From Nageia nagi (taxonomy: Eukaryota; Pinophyta): a stretch of 64,000 bases of DNA. The DNA is taken from contig JBITNC010000001.1 in the NCBI GenBank assembly GCA_050084985.1, forward strand, positions 197,904,001 through 197,968,000. Direction: 5' to 3'. Position numbers and translations under genes: made by a program. The notes below the pieces were generated by a model. That model did no database searches, had not been told where the DNA came from, and saw only the letters and a program-made list of their open reading frames with translations. This document shows, in pieces, positions 46,075-59,100 of the stretch. Position 1 is the first letter of the stretch; each line of letters starts with the position of its first letter.

Positions 46075-49000
46075 AGCTCTTAAGGACTCTATCTATTGGA
46101 GAATATAACCCTCTACTTGCTCCTTCCACTATTTGTTCAAATGGATCCTTTGCAGAAGTCTCTAATGGTGGAACCAATTCCATAGAGAGTAAAGATTGAA
46201 TCTTCTTATTTAACTCTTTCAGGTCTTGATAATCAACTTGTGACAAAATAGGGAAAACTTATATTTTTACAATGTTTGCTCTAAACCTTGTTAGCATATT
46301 CTCCAATCTCCCAGCATGCAAGAATCTTGCAATTGCCTCCTAAGTGAGTTCATTTATTTGCTATAAATATGATGTCTATTTCTCAAAAATGATTATTCCA
46401 AAAATTGAATGGTATTGGCCACCCATCTTGCAACACTACCTTGTACATCTTACTCCTCCCATAATTTTAGAGCTTTCAATTCAACTAAAAAATGAAAAAA
46501 AGTTATTTATGAATCCAAGCTTTATATCGAGCTGATGTTTATTGATTTCTATGTTGAATAACAAATTCTAGAGTTCACCTATATCCTGGGCTTTCCTCAA
46601 AAATGTTTTCCTAGGTCTAGGAGTAATTGCAGTTATATCTCTTTTTGTAAGGGCTCATAGCTAGCTTTGTATTCTTTCAAGTACTAATCTTGGTATATCA
46701 AGAGTTAGCTTATAGAGAGAAATTTGAGTAATATACTACTAAATAGCTTATATAGTTTGATTTTTCAATAATTGTAATTGTGACAAACTTATCATTTTTT
46801 CTCCAATTTATTCTACTAGGGATTTTTTGAAGCTTTTTATGATCAATAATAACTTTGTATTATCATTTATAAGCACTTTATTAGGTACTATTATCTTTTG
46901 TAATTCTACTTCAACTTGTTTGGCCTTTTGGTCATCTATGACTACAGCTTGAGATTTGATATCTTGTATCAATTTATTTGCACCATCTAACTCAACTTTC
47001 TTTTCTCCTAGGTTCTTCTCAAACTCTATTTTTTATTGGTCAAGTTTTCCAAGCAACTCTTTTTTCTGATTTTGTAATCTAATAACTATGTTATCTTTGA
47101 GGGAGCAGTCTTTCTTATATTGGTCTATCTTCTTATTCAATCTATCTATCTTAGCCTCCATGACTTGGAGAGTTTTACCAACCACCATGGAAGTATTTAC
47201 AAGAAATCTAGATTAATCTATAGCCAGTGCACTCTACATATTTATATCAATAATAACTGTAGGAGCATTGTCTATTTTTCTTTTGAAATACATTTGTGCA
47301 ATTTTAATATCCCCCATTTTTGTATCCTTACTCAAAATTTTTAACCATTGCTTAGGGAGCATAGGAGGCTTATTAACAAAAGTTTCCCAATCAATGGTTT
47401 CTATTATTTGAGTAAAACAAATGCTCCCAATTTTCTCTTATGAGGTTGTAGGGATTAAAAAATGTTGGGGAGTATTGACACTTGATGTAGATGCCATGGT
47501 TTGTTGCTTTGGCTCTAGGCACTTGGGAGGGGTTGAGGTTGGAACTTTTACCTCTTCTTTGACTTCTTCTATAATATTTTCTTCTTCAATGACCTTGTTT
47601 ATTAGTTCTAAGTATTTATTTTTTTAGATTCATCATCATCATCCCCTAATCTGCCTCTTAGTTCAACTACTATGGAACCACATATTCCAAGCACATTACC
47701 TCCACCTTTTTGAATCTCCCTCTCCTCTTTTTTCAAGAATTCCTTGGAGGTAGAGGCATATGTATCCTATATATTTTGTATGTCCTTTTCATAAAAAATT
47801 TATGTTTCCTTTGTGATAGCCTCTGATATTCCTTCATTAGGTTTCAGAGTTGGAGGTGAAATCTTTTGTGCCTGGGGTTGTTTAGTGTAGGGTTTCTTTG
47901 TTGGCCTTTCCTCTTTTTCTAGGTCTTTTTATTTTTGTGCCAATTTTTGAATTCTTATTCTTATTTTTGGGAAGGGTTCCCATGAAGTAGTTGTGGTATT
48001 CAATGGATTTTATTTCTTACTTCTATCCAATTGTTTTAATCCAAATAATTCTCTAATCTCTACTCCTCTTGTTCATATGATTGATTTTCCTTAAAAATTT
48101 GGAGGAAGATGTTTACCCAATTTTGGCAAGGGATCTTTAGAATACTTTGAATTCTAATAATTATCATAATTGAAATTACCAAATAATTTGTTTTCAATAT
48201 GATGAATCTTTATGGTGTGTGCAAATCTAAACTTTATGAAATAATAAATTTTATTAGGTCTCTAGCCCAAATCTATCAACTGGGTGAGTACCTCTTGGCT
48301 TAAGGCAAAATCCTATCATCTATTTTCCCAATTCCTATATCTTTTGATCCCTTCAAGGGTCATATAGGCCTTATTAAGAGGTCCAAATTCCCATTATCAT
48401 GATGCTTCAGCTTCTTGCTCAATTTGATTCATAGAATATTCTACATGAGCTCTATGCTCATGAGTAAAGGTTGGGTGCTTCTTGCGTGACCTTATCACTT
48501 TGGTCATTTTCCTTGAAGGATCATACATCCAAGGGGCTTCTACCATATCTAGTTTAAAATTTTGTAAAATAAAATTGACTTTGCTATCTTTAGATTCTAA
48601 TTCTAACAAAGTGAAATTTTTAGTAGTAGATAGTATATCTATAATGGATTTAAAACTACCCTGAGAGCCATACTTAGTATTTATAGCACATATTTGTTTA
48701 CCCATCTCTATAGAATGCAACTGGGTAGTTACATATTTAGGTAGGAAAAAGGGATTTTTAAAATATATATACCTAATAATTATAGTGTGATCCTTGAGAA
48801 AATACTAGCCACCAATTTTGTTTCCCCCTTGTAGCTCCCATATGATGCTCTAGCGTAGTCTACTAGGATGCTTCTCAATCATAATTTGCACCATTGGTGT
48901 GTAGAATTTATGCATGAACTCATAATATGACCCATGAAATTTGGTCAATATTAGCACCCTCAAATCAATTAGGGTTTGTCTAATGTTTAGGCTAGCAGGT

Positions 49001-49860
49001 TGCATTTGTAGGCCTGCTTCTACCAACTTTTTGAGATTTTGATGGACTAGCAGCCACCAAAGATACAAAGAATTCCCAAATCTAATTTTTTAATTTTAAA
49101 AATACATATTCTTATCTCATTTTATATGAAAGTGGAGAATTCATAGCAAACATGTGCTTCTATAATATTATAATTCATCCTCACCATGGCTTCGTCTACT
49201 TCAATTTGGGTCTTCTTTTCCAAGATGACTGCCAATGCTTGTAGCACTTTTCTATCATGTTCCTTCTCAAATAAGGTAGCTTCATAGCTTTATTAGAGCT
49301 TTGTAGTCTTGTTTCCTTGGTAAGTTTCATCTATCTAGTTTAGCATTTCATCAGCATTCCTATAAAAATAATCCTTTTCTCTTTTTAAGTCAATATGTTT
49401 CTTTACATGAAATGTTTAGTCAGCTAGGATAGTAAATGCTTAAACAATAAACTCAAGGGAGTAGTCTAGTATCAATTTTGCTTTTGGATTGGAAACTCCT
49501 TTTTGTTGTTGATCTTTTAACACCACTATCTCATAACCCTATTAGCTATGCCTATGTGCTACTAAATATAATAGCTCAAGGTAAGTGAATGACTCATAGG
49601 GCACATAATAAGCTAGGACCTAGTCGATCATGAAATCTCTCTTAGAGTGTGCTTGTGACTTCACTTTACCCACAACCTCAAGCTTCATATGTTGCAAGAG
49701 GATCCACATAGGATTATCCCTCCATATAAATGTGGTTTATCATCTCCATTTCAATCTAATTAACCCCAGGAGTATTCTTAAGGTATTAATTTTGTATTAT
49801 AATCAGTTTAGCATATACCTGCTCAAGTTCATCTAGGGTCAATGGTTCGAATGCTATCAT
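46075..49860 (-). pseudogene. Long extra ORF of element B between integrase and 3' LTR (unknown function)
   Basis: On the minus strand, protein-like text runs for about 3.8 kb. A likely start is MIAFEPLTLDELEQVYAKLI at 49860. Later comes SLYLWWLLVHQNLKKLVEAG (49075), an open stretch at 48720-48397 (FTLLELESKDSKVNFILQNF, EAPWMYDPSRKM), a lysine-rich segment near 47950 and a GDDDDES acidic patch near 47645. A strong coiled-coil-like region follows at 47190-46800 (TLQVMEAKIDRLNKKIDQY, then EFEKNLGEKKVELDGANKLI). The last readable text is LVPPLETSAKDPFEQIVEG near 46140. There are several stops. Element A has coding text in the same place with a similar VHQNL phrase. Family not recognised. Confidence 0.55.
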
Positions 49861-50429
49861 GGTGTTTATGATTTTCTTATAACCTCAAGTTTGTATTTAG
49901 AACTTGAAAACTACACTTTGTAAAGCTCTACAACTTTGTTCTTCTTTACTCAATACTCTATAAACTCTAGGCTTAGGTTTCTCAGGAGAATCATTCTCTG
50001 AAATGGCTAATCTGAAATGGCTAAGTGTTGAATAGGAAGGTAAGGGATGTATTTTAATTATTCAAGGTTGGTGATGGATATCTATTAATGGCACTTAATG
50101 CTAGGGAATGTCAAGGTTTGAGAATTATATGGATTTGTAAATAACAGGTAGGAATGAACTAATTTGGAGTGAATTGACTTGAAATGAAGGTAAGGCATGA
50201 TAATTAAAAGATTTTATGAGATTCTTTCCTTAATTGCTCTCCTTTAAATTAATAGATGCTAGTGCATTTGGTGTTAAATATGCATCATGCCTAATTAATG
50301 TTTAGTATAATAGCTACCTACCTTCTCAAAGAATGTGCTCGTATAGAAATTTACAAGTTTTTTTTATTTTTTTAATAGAATAAACTATATACACTACACA
50401 ATTATCAGTGGGTGTTATAAAATCATCCT

Positions 50430-51720
50430 ATCACTTGGTAGTGTTTCAAATATATCCTATTAATCAGGATAGGTAGTGCTTAGGATTTGATGATATCCTA
50501 TAATTTGAATGCATTATTTTTCATTACTTCAATGATGATATAAGGCCCACTCCATAGGGATTCAAAATTCTAATGTCTCCTAGGATTTGCTCTTTCCTCA
50601 TCACATTTGAGGACGATGTCTTCTATTTCAAACTTCACCTAGGAAGACTTATTCTTATCAAACCACTTCTTGACTATCTACTTTCTATGCTAAAAATATT
50701 CATATGCTTTGTTACAATCTTCTTCCAACTTAAGAAATTGATTAAACCTTGCTTGTAATGGTTTAAAGTTATAACCTTTCATTGTTTATAAATTTTTTAA
50801 TGTTGATAACTCAAGGTGAATTGGTAACATGGGTATTTTACCATATACTAATGCATAAGGTGATATCTTAATAGCTGATTTGATATTGATCCTATCTACC
50901 CATAATGCATATTCCAACTATGTATGCCATTGTCTAGGATTCCCTTCAATTATTCTTTTGATGGTCTAGGTCAAATTATTGTTAGTTGATCAGCTAATGC
51001 ATTACCTTATGGGTAATAATTTGAGGAAAATAATCAATATATCCCATATTTATCAATAAAGTTTGAAAAATTAGCTCCAATGAATGTATGACCATTTTTT
51101 GAAATAATAATATATGGGATACGAAAATGAATGATTATTCTTTTAATCATTTCCATTACTATCTCTTGATCTGCATTTTTGCATGGCATAGCTTCTAACC
51201 ATCTTATCAAATAATCTATTGTAGTCAAGATAAACTTATGGCCTACTAAAGAATTATGATTTATGACACTGATGAATTCTAAGCCCCATTATTGGAAAGG
51301 TTCCTAAACCACCATAGGTTTAAGAGGCATAGTTGCTTGCCTTTTTTTCCCATAAATCTACTACATTTATCACACTCCCAGGCTATCTTGAATGAATCTT
51401 GAAATATGGTCAACCAATAATACTTGGCTTGTAATACTTTTGCTATAATTGTTTATCCATTATAATGTCCTCTAGAAAATCCATAATGAAATTCATGCAA
51501 TATTCTCTAGGCTTCATCATGAGTTACACATATTAATAGGGTTTGATCAAAGTTTATCTTATAAATATGATCATATATCATTACAAACTTTAAAGCTTGC
51601 AACCTAAATCTCTTTCTTTAAAACCTATCCAAATATTTAGGACATTTACTAGTTTGAAAATAAAAAATAATTTATTTTATCCAATCACTCTCTTCATTAA
51701 GATGTTATTCATCCTCTCTG
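50430..51720 (-). pseudogene. Integrase of element B
   Basis: The zinc-binding part is badly broken (about 51600-51350). The core has TTIDYLIRWLEAMP (51228, first D), RIPYIIISKNGHTFIG (second D mutated to K in SKNG) and ANFSNFIDKYGIY. C-terminal text EYALWVDRINIKSAIKISPY (50925) and an ESLWSGPY-like phrase (about 50550) follow. The same phrases occur in element A. Broken by several stops. Confidence 0.8.
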
Positions 51721-52900
51721 ATAACAATCATGTGTGAGGATTCTATTATATTTTCACATAGATCTTGACTTATGATAAGTTTGGTTGGTTTAATTTCTAT
51801 GTCATATTCCATTATTTAGGTAATCCAACTAACCTTTTCTTTACCCAAGCTTCCTTGTATGACATAATTTCTCACCTCATGATGGATAGTGAATACAAAG
51901 ATCTTGTTGTGGGACACATAATGCTTAAATTTCTTAAGCCCTTTCATTATAGAAAATACTTTCTTTTCAATAAATGAATACCTTTTCTAGTGTTGATGTA
52001 GTGTTTGACTATGAAAGGCAATCATATGTTATTATTTCTTATCATCTTTCTATGCTAGGATTGTAGCAATGCTTTTCTCTATTATGTATGCATACATAAT
52101 GAAATCTTTTGAAAAATTAGGATTTTTTAAATTAGGAGCTTCTATTATGGATTTTTTAATTTCCTAAAAAGTTGTTTTTCTTTCTTTAACATTGCAGTGA
52201 TTGGGGATACTATTTCAAAAAAATTATTGATGAATGTTTTAACAAAATTGATCTTGCCAAGGAATGATTACAAGGCCTTATTATTGGAAGGGAGTGGTAA
52301 TGCTTCAATAGCTTTCACTCTATTTGGGTCAATTTCCAATCCCTTTTCTAAGATAATATGTCCAAGTAATTTTCTTTGGTTAACCATAAAAAAGAGACTT
52401 TTTAGGATTGATTGAGATCCCAAATTTTACATATTTTTCAAATACTTATCTAAGATGTTGTAAATGATCTTCTCTACTCTTAGAAAATATTTTGATATCA
52501 TCTAGATGAATCAAGATAATCTTATTTATCATATCACCAAATGCATGGTCCATGGCTCTTTGAAAGGTAACTCTTGCATTAGAAATAACAAATGGCATTC
52601 TTTGAAAAGCAAATGTCCCCCATTTGGTTATGAATGCAGTTTTGTATTGATCCTCATCCTTTACCCATATCTGGTTGAATCTTGAATAGCCATAAATCAT
52701 TGAAAAGTAGCAAGCTCCAACTACTGTATGTAGAATTTATTCCATAGGAAGAAGAGGATAATTATCCTTAAGAGATGCTTCAGATTTTTGAAATCTAGAC
52801 ATAGTTTGATCTCCCCACTGTTCTTTCTAACTAAGACTAGATTTGCAATCGAAGAAGAATGCTTAATAGGATAAATAATTTTGAATCAAGTAATTTAAAT
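51720..52900 (-). pseudogene. Reverse transcriptase and gypsy RNase H of element B
   Basis: RT: GYSRFNQIWVKDEDQYKTAF and TKWGTFAFQRMPF (52700-52560) match element A almost word for word. The YLDD box has become HLDD (about 52505). The RT thumb has KINFVKTFINNFFEIVSPIT (about 52220). The RNase H follows (YSFIEKKVFSIMKGLKKFKHY near 51970, then FTIHHEVRNYVIQGS). As in A, the first catalytic aspartate is missing (YAYIIEKS at about 52100). Confidence 0.85.
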
Positions 52901-53469
52901 AATTCTTGTTTAATGGCTTCTTCTATTTTTGGTTTGACTAGCCTTTGTTTTTTCTTAGATGGTTTAGACTCTGGTTCAAGCTCGATGGTGTGTTGGATGA
53001 CATTTTTTTTATGTCTTCAAGTCATCATAAGTCCAAGCAATTGCTTTTGAGAACTGATGATAAATCCGAAATAGGAACTTTTTTTTCATTAGAGTAGTCT
53101 AATCTAACCTTTATATATATTTTAGGTTCTACTTCTATCTCAATATGGCTTTCTTTCTAAAATGCCAAAGATTTAGCTTTCTAAACATCTTCTAAATCAA
53201 ATAGTCTTTCACAAAAGAGTATACCTTTTGGTATGACATTATTTTTTACTTGAATCACATCTAAATTTTGAAATCAATTGGAAAATTCTTGAGTACCAAA
53301 GGTGTGATCTACTACTTCATCTAATAGAAAATTCATAATATGCTCATCAGATTCAAATACCTTCCAAAAATTTACAGCATCAAGCACTAATGGCATACAT
53401 TGAACTTTGATTCCAAGGCTTCCACTTTTGTAATGAGAAGGATTATAACAAGCCCTTTTGCCAACAAAT

Positions 53470-53840
53470 ACATTAGCTATTTGGTTGTACTTCCTAGGAA
53501 TAAATATAAAATTAAGATCCAAGAATAACTCCATTAAATCCCATATCCTATTCCTATAGGTCTTGAAATAGTGATGTTTTACACTAATCTAGTTTTTAAC
53601 TTGCTTTATGGCCAATTCTAAATTACCATGTACAATTAGACATCTAATACCCATATTGATTGCTTTAAATAACCTTAAAAAAAGGGTTTAATATTTAATA
53701 GTATTATTTTTGCAAATCCATGTGAATCTAAATTAGAATCTCTTCATATACCCCTCTGGTGATTTAAATACAACACCAACTCTACATCCATATTTATATC
53801 TAGCTCCATCAAATAACATTATCCATACCTCATGCTCCCT
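53470..53840 (-). pseudogene. Plant-type RNase H of element B, placed before RT
   Basis: WIMLFDGARYKYGCRVGVVF (about 53820) holds the first D. KNNTIKY (about 53690) stands for the NNxxEYEA box with E lost. VHGNLELAIKQVKN (about 53620) has GN for the GD of the third site. SVKHHYFKTYRNRIWDL and RKYNQIANVF (about 53480) have N for the last D. The scaffold matches element A (IKHHYLKSYKNRVWNL), so it is the same domain with its acidic residues eroded. Again it sits between protease and RT. Confidence 0.85.
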
Positions 53841-53929
53841 TTCAACTGTGACTGATATTGGTTGCATACTTTCATATAAATAATAATTTCTCATACCAAC
53901 ATCTATGACCTAATAATTCAAATCATTAG

Positions 53930-54640
53930 CTGAAATAATTTTAGTTGTTAGTAGTGTTTCCCTAAGTGTATCTCTTTCAAGAACTTCTATAGGTTCAAGG
54001 CCATTCAAACAATTTTGTTATGTGATCTTCTTGAGTGAACACTTTTGGTGCCCTCATTTTGAATCTTAACTTTTTTTTTTGGAAGGTAAGTAGAGTATGT
54101 GTATAATCTAAAGGTAAGTAACCTCTCAATTTGGCAATAAATTCTCTAGATAAGCAAATTCCAAATAGAGGTGGAATATCAACAATAATAATATCTTGAA
54201 TGACACAAATATCAAGGAATGCATTTAGAGTTATTGGAACTCCTTTAATAGTACAAACAACATATATAGGAAAATAATCTAATTGTACTACACTATCAAT
54301 TCATCTAGTGATATACAATTTCATTTCATTTTCAATTGCTTTTGGAATCACGATAGTAGTAGCTTTGGTATCTATCATGCGGTTATTAACTACCCAACCT
54401 TCTAATCTCAAAGAGAGATAAAAAGGTGGGGGTATTCTTATACCTATGGGAGCTAGAGGGACATCATCATATATTGTAAAGACAACATTATCCTCACTTA
54501 CCCTTTTATATTATTTTTTAACTTCAAAGCTTCTTTCAAAAAGTCCATCTGACTTGGAATCCTTAATGCATCAAACATGGTCATTTTTGAAGGTATTTTC
54601 TTTGGTTCTTCTATAATATTATATGTATCATATGGAAAAA
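53930..54640 (-). pseudogene. Protease region of element B
   Basis: After an EEPKKIPSKMTMFDALRIPS phrase (about 54610), which in A precedes the protease, the minus strand shows degenerate retropepsin-like text. Pieces are WKVGNNRMIDTKATTIVIPK-like at about 54400-54340 and VDIPPLFGICLSREFIAKL at about 54180-54130, close to the VELPPLFKLCLSKEFIAKI of element A. The active site DTK stands for DSG. Confidence 0.65.
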
Positions 54641-54649
54641 ACCTACTTG

Positions 54650-56300
54650 TTTTAGCCATTTGATGTGTTCTAAACTATTGAGTAACCTTTTGTTTATAAT
54701 GATCTATATAAAAGGATATCTTAGTGAATGAGGCCTCTCCTTATTTGGGACTTCTTTTTTAATCACAGCATGGTGTGCAACTGTAAGGGTAATATTGCTT
54801 AAGTTCTAAGAAATATGACCCAAATATTTAAGAAATTGATTTCCTTGATTCTTAGGTTGGATAGCAAGATCCTTGGTTCTTTTTGGTTTAAAATACATTG
54901 GAATGGGTTGTTGATTTTGCTAAGTGAATTAGGGTTATTATGGGGCTGCTAAAGAACTTCTAGTTTGAATATAGTTGGTTTGTTCTCCAACATATCTTAA
55001 AATTCAAAAATTAACCATGGTAAGGTTAGTATTAGGATATGAATCAAGTTCCACTATTTGGTTTGAATGTAATCCCAAGTACTAGTGTTGCTAGGTGGAA
55101 TTCGAGTTTGGGAGATGAGGAGCTAAACATGGAGGGCACCATTCTATAATGTCTAGAGCATCATTCTTTGCAAAACTTTCCATAACCACATTTTCAATCA
55201 CTTTAGGAGCATTAGGATATTCTAGTAAGTTATTTTTGGGCTAAAATTTAAGTTGATATTGATTATCATATCTTCTATAATTAAACCCTTGATTCTACCT
55301 CTCTTGTAGAGTGAGCTTGTTGGTAAGATTCCTAATAGTTAACTCCAATTGCCTTATCCTCTCTTCCTTTTGAGATTTAGAATTAATATTTATACTTATA
55401 TATGTGAGGGTAGATAGTGCTGGTACTTGATTCTAAATAATAGGTTTTGGGGGGGTGGTAAGGCTAACACTCTTGGATGTGCAATTTGTGGGGCTTGTTT
55501 AAAAGGCAAATTAGAAAACAAGGGCATAATGGTTCTTAGTTGCATATTTTCAAAGGACACTAAAGTATGTTTAGAAGTTTTGGCTATCTAGGAGAGTATC
55601 TCCTAACATAATAATAACATATTAATATTAGGGAGAAAGGATTTCCTATAATATACTAGATCTTATGCATTTGTTGGTTTAATATTTAGTGGAATAGATT
55701 TCCATATTTTCTCAAATATAATATTGAAATCATTAATAGACTAATGAGGGTATCTTTTGATACATGCTATGAGGCTGAATGAGATACTATCATCACCATC
55801 TATGATAAATATTTCTATTAAATCCTAGCATAACTCTCCCCATGTGTTTATAGAATGAGGGGTAAGAGTTCTGAACCATTCAACTACTTTGCCTTCAAAA
55901 GAGTGTGATAACAATATAGTCATCACAATTTCATTAGTGATATAAAATATTGAAGCCAGTATAAAGACATTTTGATAATGTTCATATTATTTTTTACCAT
56001 ATCCATCATATTTTGGCAAAACTTTGAAAGCTACTTGGAGAATAGCTGGTGAATTAGCAACAACTACCAAAGGATGGCCATTATTCCAAGTAGGGAAATC
56101 AACAGGAGTAGGATGAGCCATGCTTGGAGTAGTTGAATTAAGTGAAGGATTTTCTAAGGTAGAATTAAATATGGATGATAATGGGATAGCCTTTAAGAGA
56201 ATTTCAAGGGATATAATTCAATAAATCTTTCTTTTAGTCCTCTTGTGAGGAACTAACAACTCTTGAAATTTGGGCTATTTAAGGGAATTTTGGGCACTAT
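54650..56300 (-). pseudogene. Gag of element B
   Basis: Minus-strand capsid text: PTPVDFPTWNNGHPLVVV (56110), ITNEIVMTILLSHSFEGKVV then EWFRTLTPHSINTWGEL (about 55940-55830), and YPHxSINDFNIIFEKIWKSI (about 55750). This is the gypsy gag capsid domain. Proline-rich and unfamiliar text follows to about 54700. Many stops and shifts. No clear zinc knuckle. Confidence 0.75.
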
Positions 56301-56466
56301 TTCTAGTAAGTCTACATTTAAGAGGTGTCAAGGTTCAAAATATTAACTGGTTAATAATAGAGTCACCAATAAGGTGATGAAGACCTTATAATCTTTGTAG
56401 GATCTAGTTAATAGCTTAATAGACATAGCTATCTAGCCTATTTACACCTGCTAAATGTGGGATTTA

Positions 56467-56490
56467 GCTTAAGTCCCATTGAGTGTGCCA
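56467..56490 (-). promoter_or_regulatory. PBS-like site of element B
   Basis: Minus strand TGGCACACTCAATGGGACTT then AAGC, 20 bp inside the LTR edge (56511). The matching site in element A starts TGGCATGATCAATGGGATAC. A tRNA 3' end of the form ...GTCCCATTGAGTGTGCCA would fit, with the T-arm part GGGACTT. The tRNA is not identified. Confidence 0.6.
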
Positions 56491-56510
56491 AAAATGGACT
56501 TTTCTACTAT

Positions 56511-58434
56511 TGATCAGTATGATGTAACCTCAAGGGTTTTTTCTAGTTGAGTTCCTCATCATCTACAATAGTAGCATCCTTGAAAGAGCAAAAGATGGTG
56601 GGAATGTGCTCATGTTGGTTTTCTACTTAGTCTCCAGGTTATATGTTAGTTCCTATCTATTATGAAGCTTAAAAGTAATAGGAAAGAGATAAAAAGGTAA
56701 AGAGTAATAAGAAAGAGATGAACAAATTAAACTAAATGTAAACAAGAACTATATAGCCCAGGCATTGCAGCATAGGAAGCAATCCATAACCAAGATTAAG
56801 AATAGTGAAATATCTTACACCTAGGATCTCGTAATCACAAGGCACAGCCACAATGTAAGACATCATTTCATACATAACATTCACAAAGTGTAACAAATAG
56901 CCACTTATCACAAAGTGAAAAGCATTATCAATCTGCATTATCATATATGAAGGGATTTTACAAACTTGGGTAAATTTGCTAAAATTTTTGACCTTTTAGA
57001 ATTATAACAGTCCACTATTTATACATTTACATGCCCGATTGGGTAGTTATATATTATTAATATATATAAATACTCCTCTTGATTGAAAATAATAAGAAAA
57101 ACTATTTACAATTAATATTGCAACTATGTTAAATTACACAATAATCAAGTACCAATAGCATTATAGTCTAAGAATTTGAAATTTTAGAGTTGTTGTATGC
57201 ATTAAGTTGTAATCTTCCTAGTTTACCATTGATTACTTTATCTTAGCTCTATAGCTGATTGAAGATGCACTTGTCTGTAACTTGATTGGTATGATCCAAC
57301 ACTATGCTCTATTGGTAGCTATCTACTTCTCTGCAACCATTAATGATAAGTACTATATTACTAGTTAAATGGAATAATGTGGGCAATGAATAATATATTA
57401 TTTAATTACAAGAAGAAACTACCATTGTCATGTGTAAATGAGTCATAGTTGATACATTGATAGAGCCCTAGGGATCAAACACTTATGATTAAGTGGACCT
57501 ATGTGTTACTTCTTAACCATTATTCTCATATCAATCTAGTAGGTCTTGTTTCTCCTTGTTGGGCTCTAATGATGATCAAGTTTCTCTTAGTGCCTATGAA
57601 TTTTAGATAGGAGGTGTGACATCATCATTGGAAATCAATGGGTTCTATTTGATTGCCTTCATGTAGTATTTTTTTTTTAATATGATAGTGTCCACTAGTG
57701 TGGTACTTCCCACCATTCATTTTTCTAGGACTTATTGACTTTAGCTAAAAGTTTTGATGTCATCGCTCACAATCGATGGGTTCCATTTGATATTTTATGA
57801 AATATTTCTTATTGAATGAAATAGTGTTCATTATTTATTATGTTAATACCCACTTATTTCACATAAAATGGTGAAATCATTACTAAAAATTGATGGGCTC
57901 TGATTGATCAACTTGTAACATCCCCTATTAATTCTCATTATTGGGTCAAGACCTCTTGAAGAATGGTGGGTTCTATGATATCACTTGCTAGAGATCTATA
58001 CATTACCCAAACTTATATCTACAACTCTCAAACTAATATTTACAACAACTCCTATACTTTACTTAAACTTACTTCCCTTACATATTACAATACTACTCGA
58101 AAATGGTACATTGTTCCCCGATCATGACTTAGATAAAATTTTCATGAATGATGACTCTTCTATACACATCGTTCCCATGGATTTCCAAAACACCTACTAG
58201 ATAGTAACTATACCTTTTGGAACAAAATACCTAAGGCTAACACATATATAAAAAATACTTGAATACTAATAACACCCGAAACTTTTTAGATTTGACACAA
58301 TATTAACAAATGGCTAAAAACATGTGAAAGGGGAAGATGTAGTGGGAGTTAGGAAAAATTTATTGAAAAGAATGAAAAAATAAGAAATTTTGTAATATTA
58401 CCCCATACATAGAGTGTAATTCTAAAACAATACA
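56511..58434 (-). repeat. 5' LTR of element B
   Basis: 1924 bp, partner of 44136-46064. Plus-strand ends TGATCAG...ATACA. Holds the same subrepeats at about 57621, 57760 and 57873. Confidence 0.9.
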
Positions 58435-58439
58435 ATTAT
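58435..58439. repeat. Target-site duplication of element B (right)
   Basis: ATTAT, one transition from ATCAT at 44131-44135. The host frame of element C continues in phase from 58440. Confidence 0.7.
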
Positions 58440-59100
58440 TAGATGATCCATATGCAAGGAAATATTGTATGCAAAAATTTGAGAAAGAAGAAATACAAAA
58501 GCAACAACATAGTCCTAAACCTCAATCTAATGCAACCTAAATCTCAAATTCAAACTCAACCTCAAAAATCAAAACCAAAACAATGTTTGTGAAAAGTAAT
58601 AGCTCAAGAAAACTTGAAACCATAGGGCATCCATGTCTTAAAAATTGATCCACCATCAAAAGTAGAAAAAGAAATAGCTAGTCAATAGAGCACATGAAAT
58701 ATTTCAATCCAAATAGATCTTATTGATATTTAGTTATAGGAATATACAATGCAAAAATATTTTCCTTTTAAAAAGTATCAATTTAATATTTAACTCCTTA
58801 ATAAGTTTTTGCAAATAGGAATGTTCAAAACATTATGTTCATTAGTACAACTTGAAACTATCCATGTTATGGAGAGAATAGTAGCTCAATGTATGGAAAA
58901 TGCAGTAGATAATGTAAACAAAGAAGGTCAATTTCTCATGGAAAAATATGCTAAATATGATGGTGGTTCCACCACCCTCTGGTGTACTATAATTTATAAT
59001 TTTGCATATCATATAGGATACATTTCATATAGGTTGCATATCATGATTCAATTTTTTGCATGTATTTGGTTACCATGGCAAATTTCATCAAGTTTTTAAT
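58440..59100 (+). pseudogene. Gag-like ORF of element C, downstream part
   Basis: Continues from 44135: DDPYARKYCMQKFEKEEIQK then a Q/P-rich stretch to a stop near 58540. Further pieces in shifting frames are HVLKIDPPSKVEKEIASQ (about 58635) and an open stretch at 58809-59099 with LVQLETIHVMERIVAQCMEN and VNKEGQFLMEKYAKYDGG. Family not recognised. No knuckle or protease motif. Confidence 0.45.

Larger units (their letters stand above)
44136..58434 (-). mobile_element. Element B: complete but decayed Tat-like Ty3/gypsy element (14.3 kb)
   Basis: LTRs at 44136-46064 (1929 bp) and 56511-58434 (1924 bp), ends TG...CA, target duplication ATCAT/ATTAT. Minus strand order: 5' LTR, PBS-like site, gag, protease, plant-type RNase H, RT, gypsy RNase H, integrase, a long extra coding region, 3' LTR. 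The same order and PBS-like motif as element A place both in one lineage. Stops and shifts occur in all domains. The LTRs are roughly 87% alike by eye. Confidence 0.9.

Noticed and set aside
46075-49860. Extra ORF of element B as an env-like gene
   Set aside because: Position fits, but I see no signal peptide, no transmembrane segment near the end and no cleavage site. A coiled coil alone is not enough.
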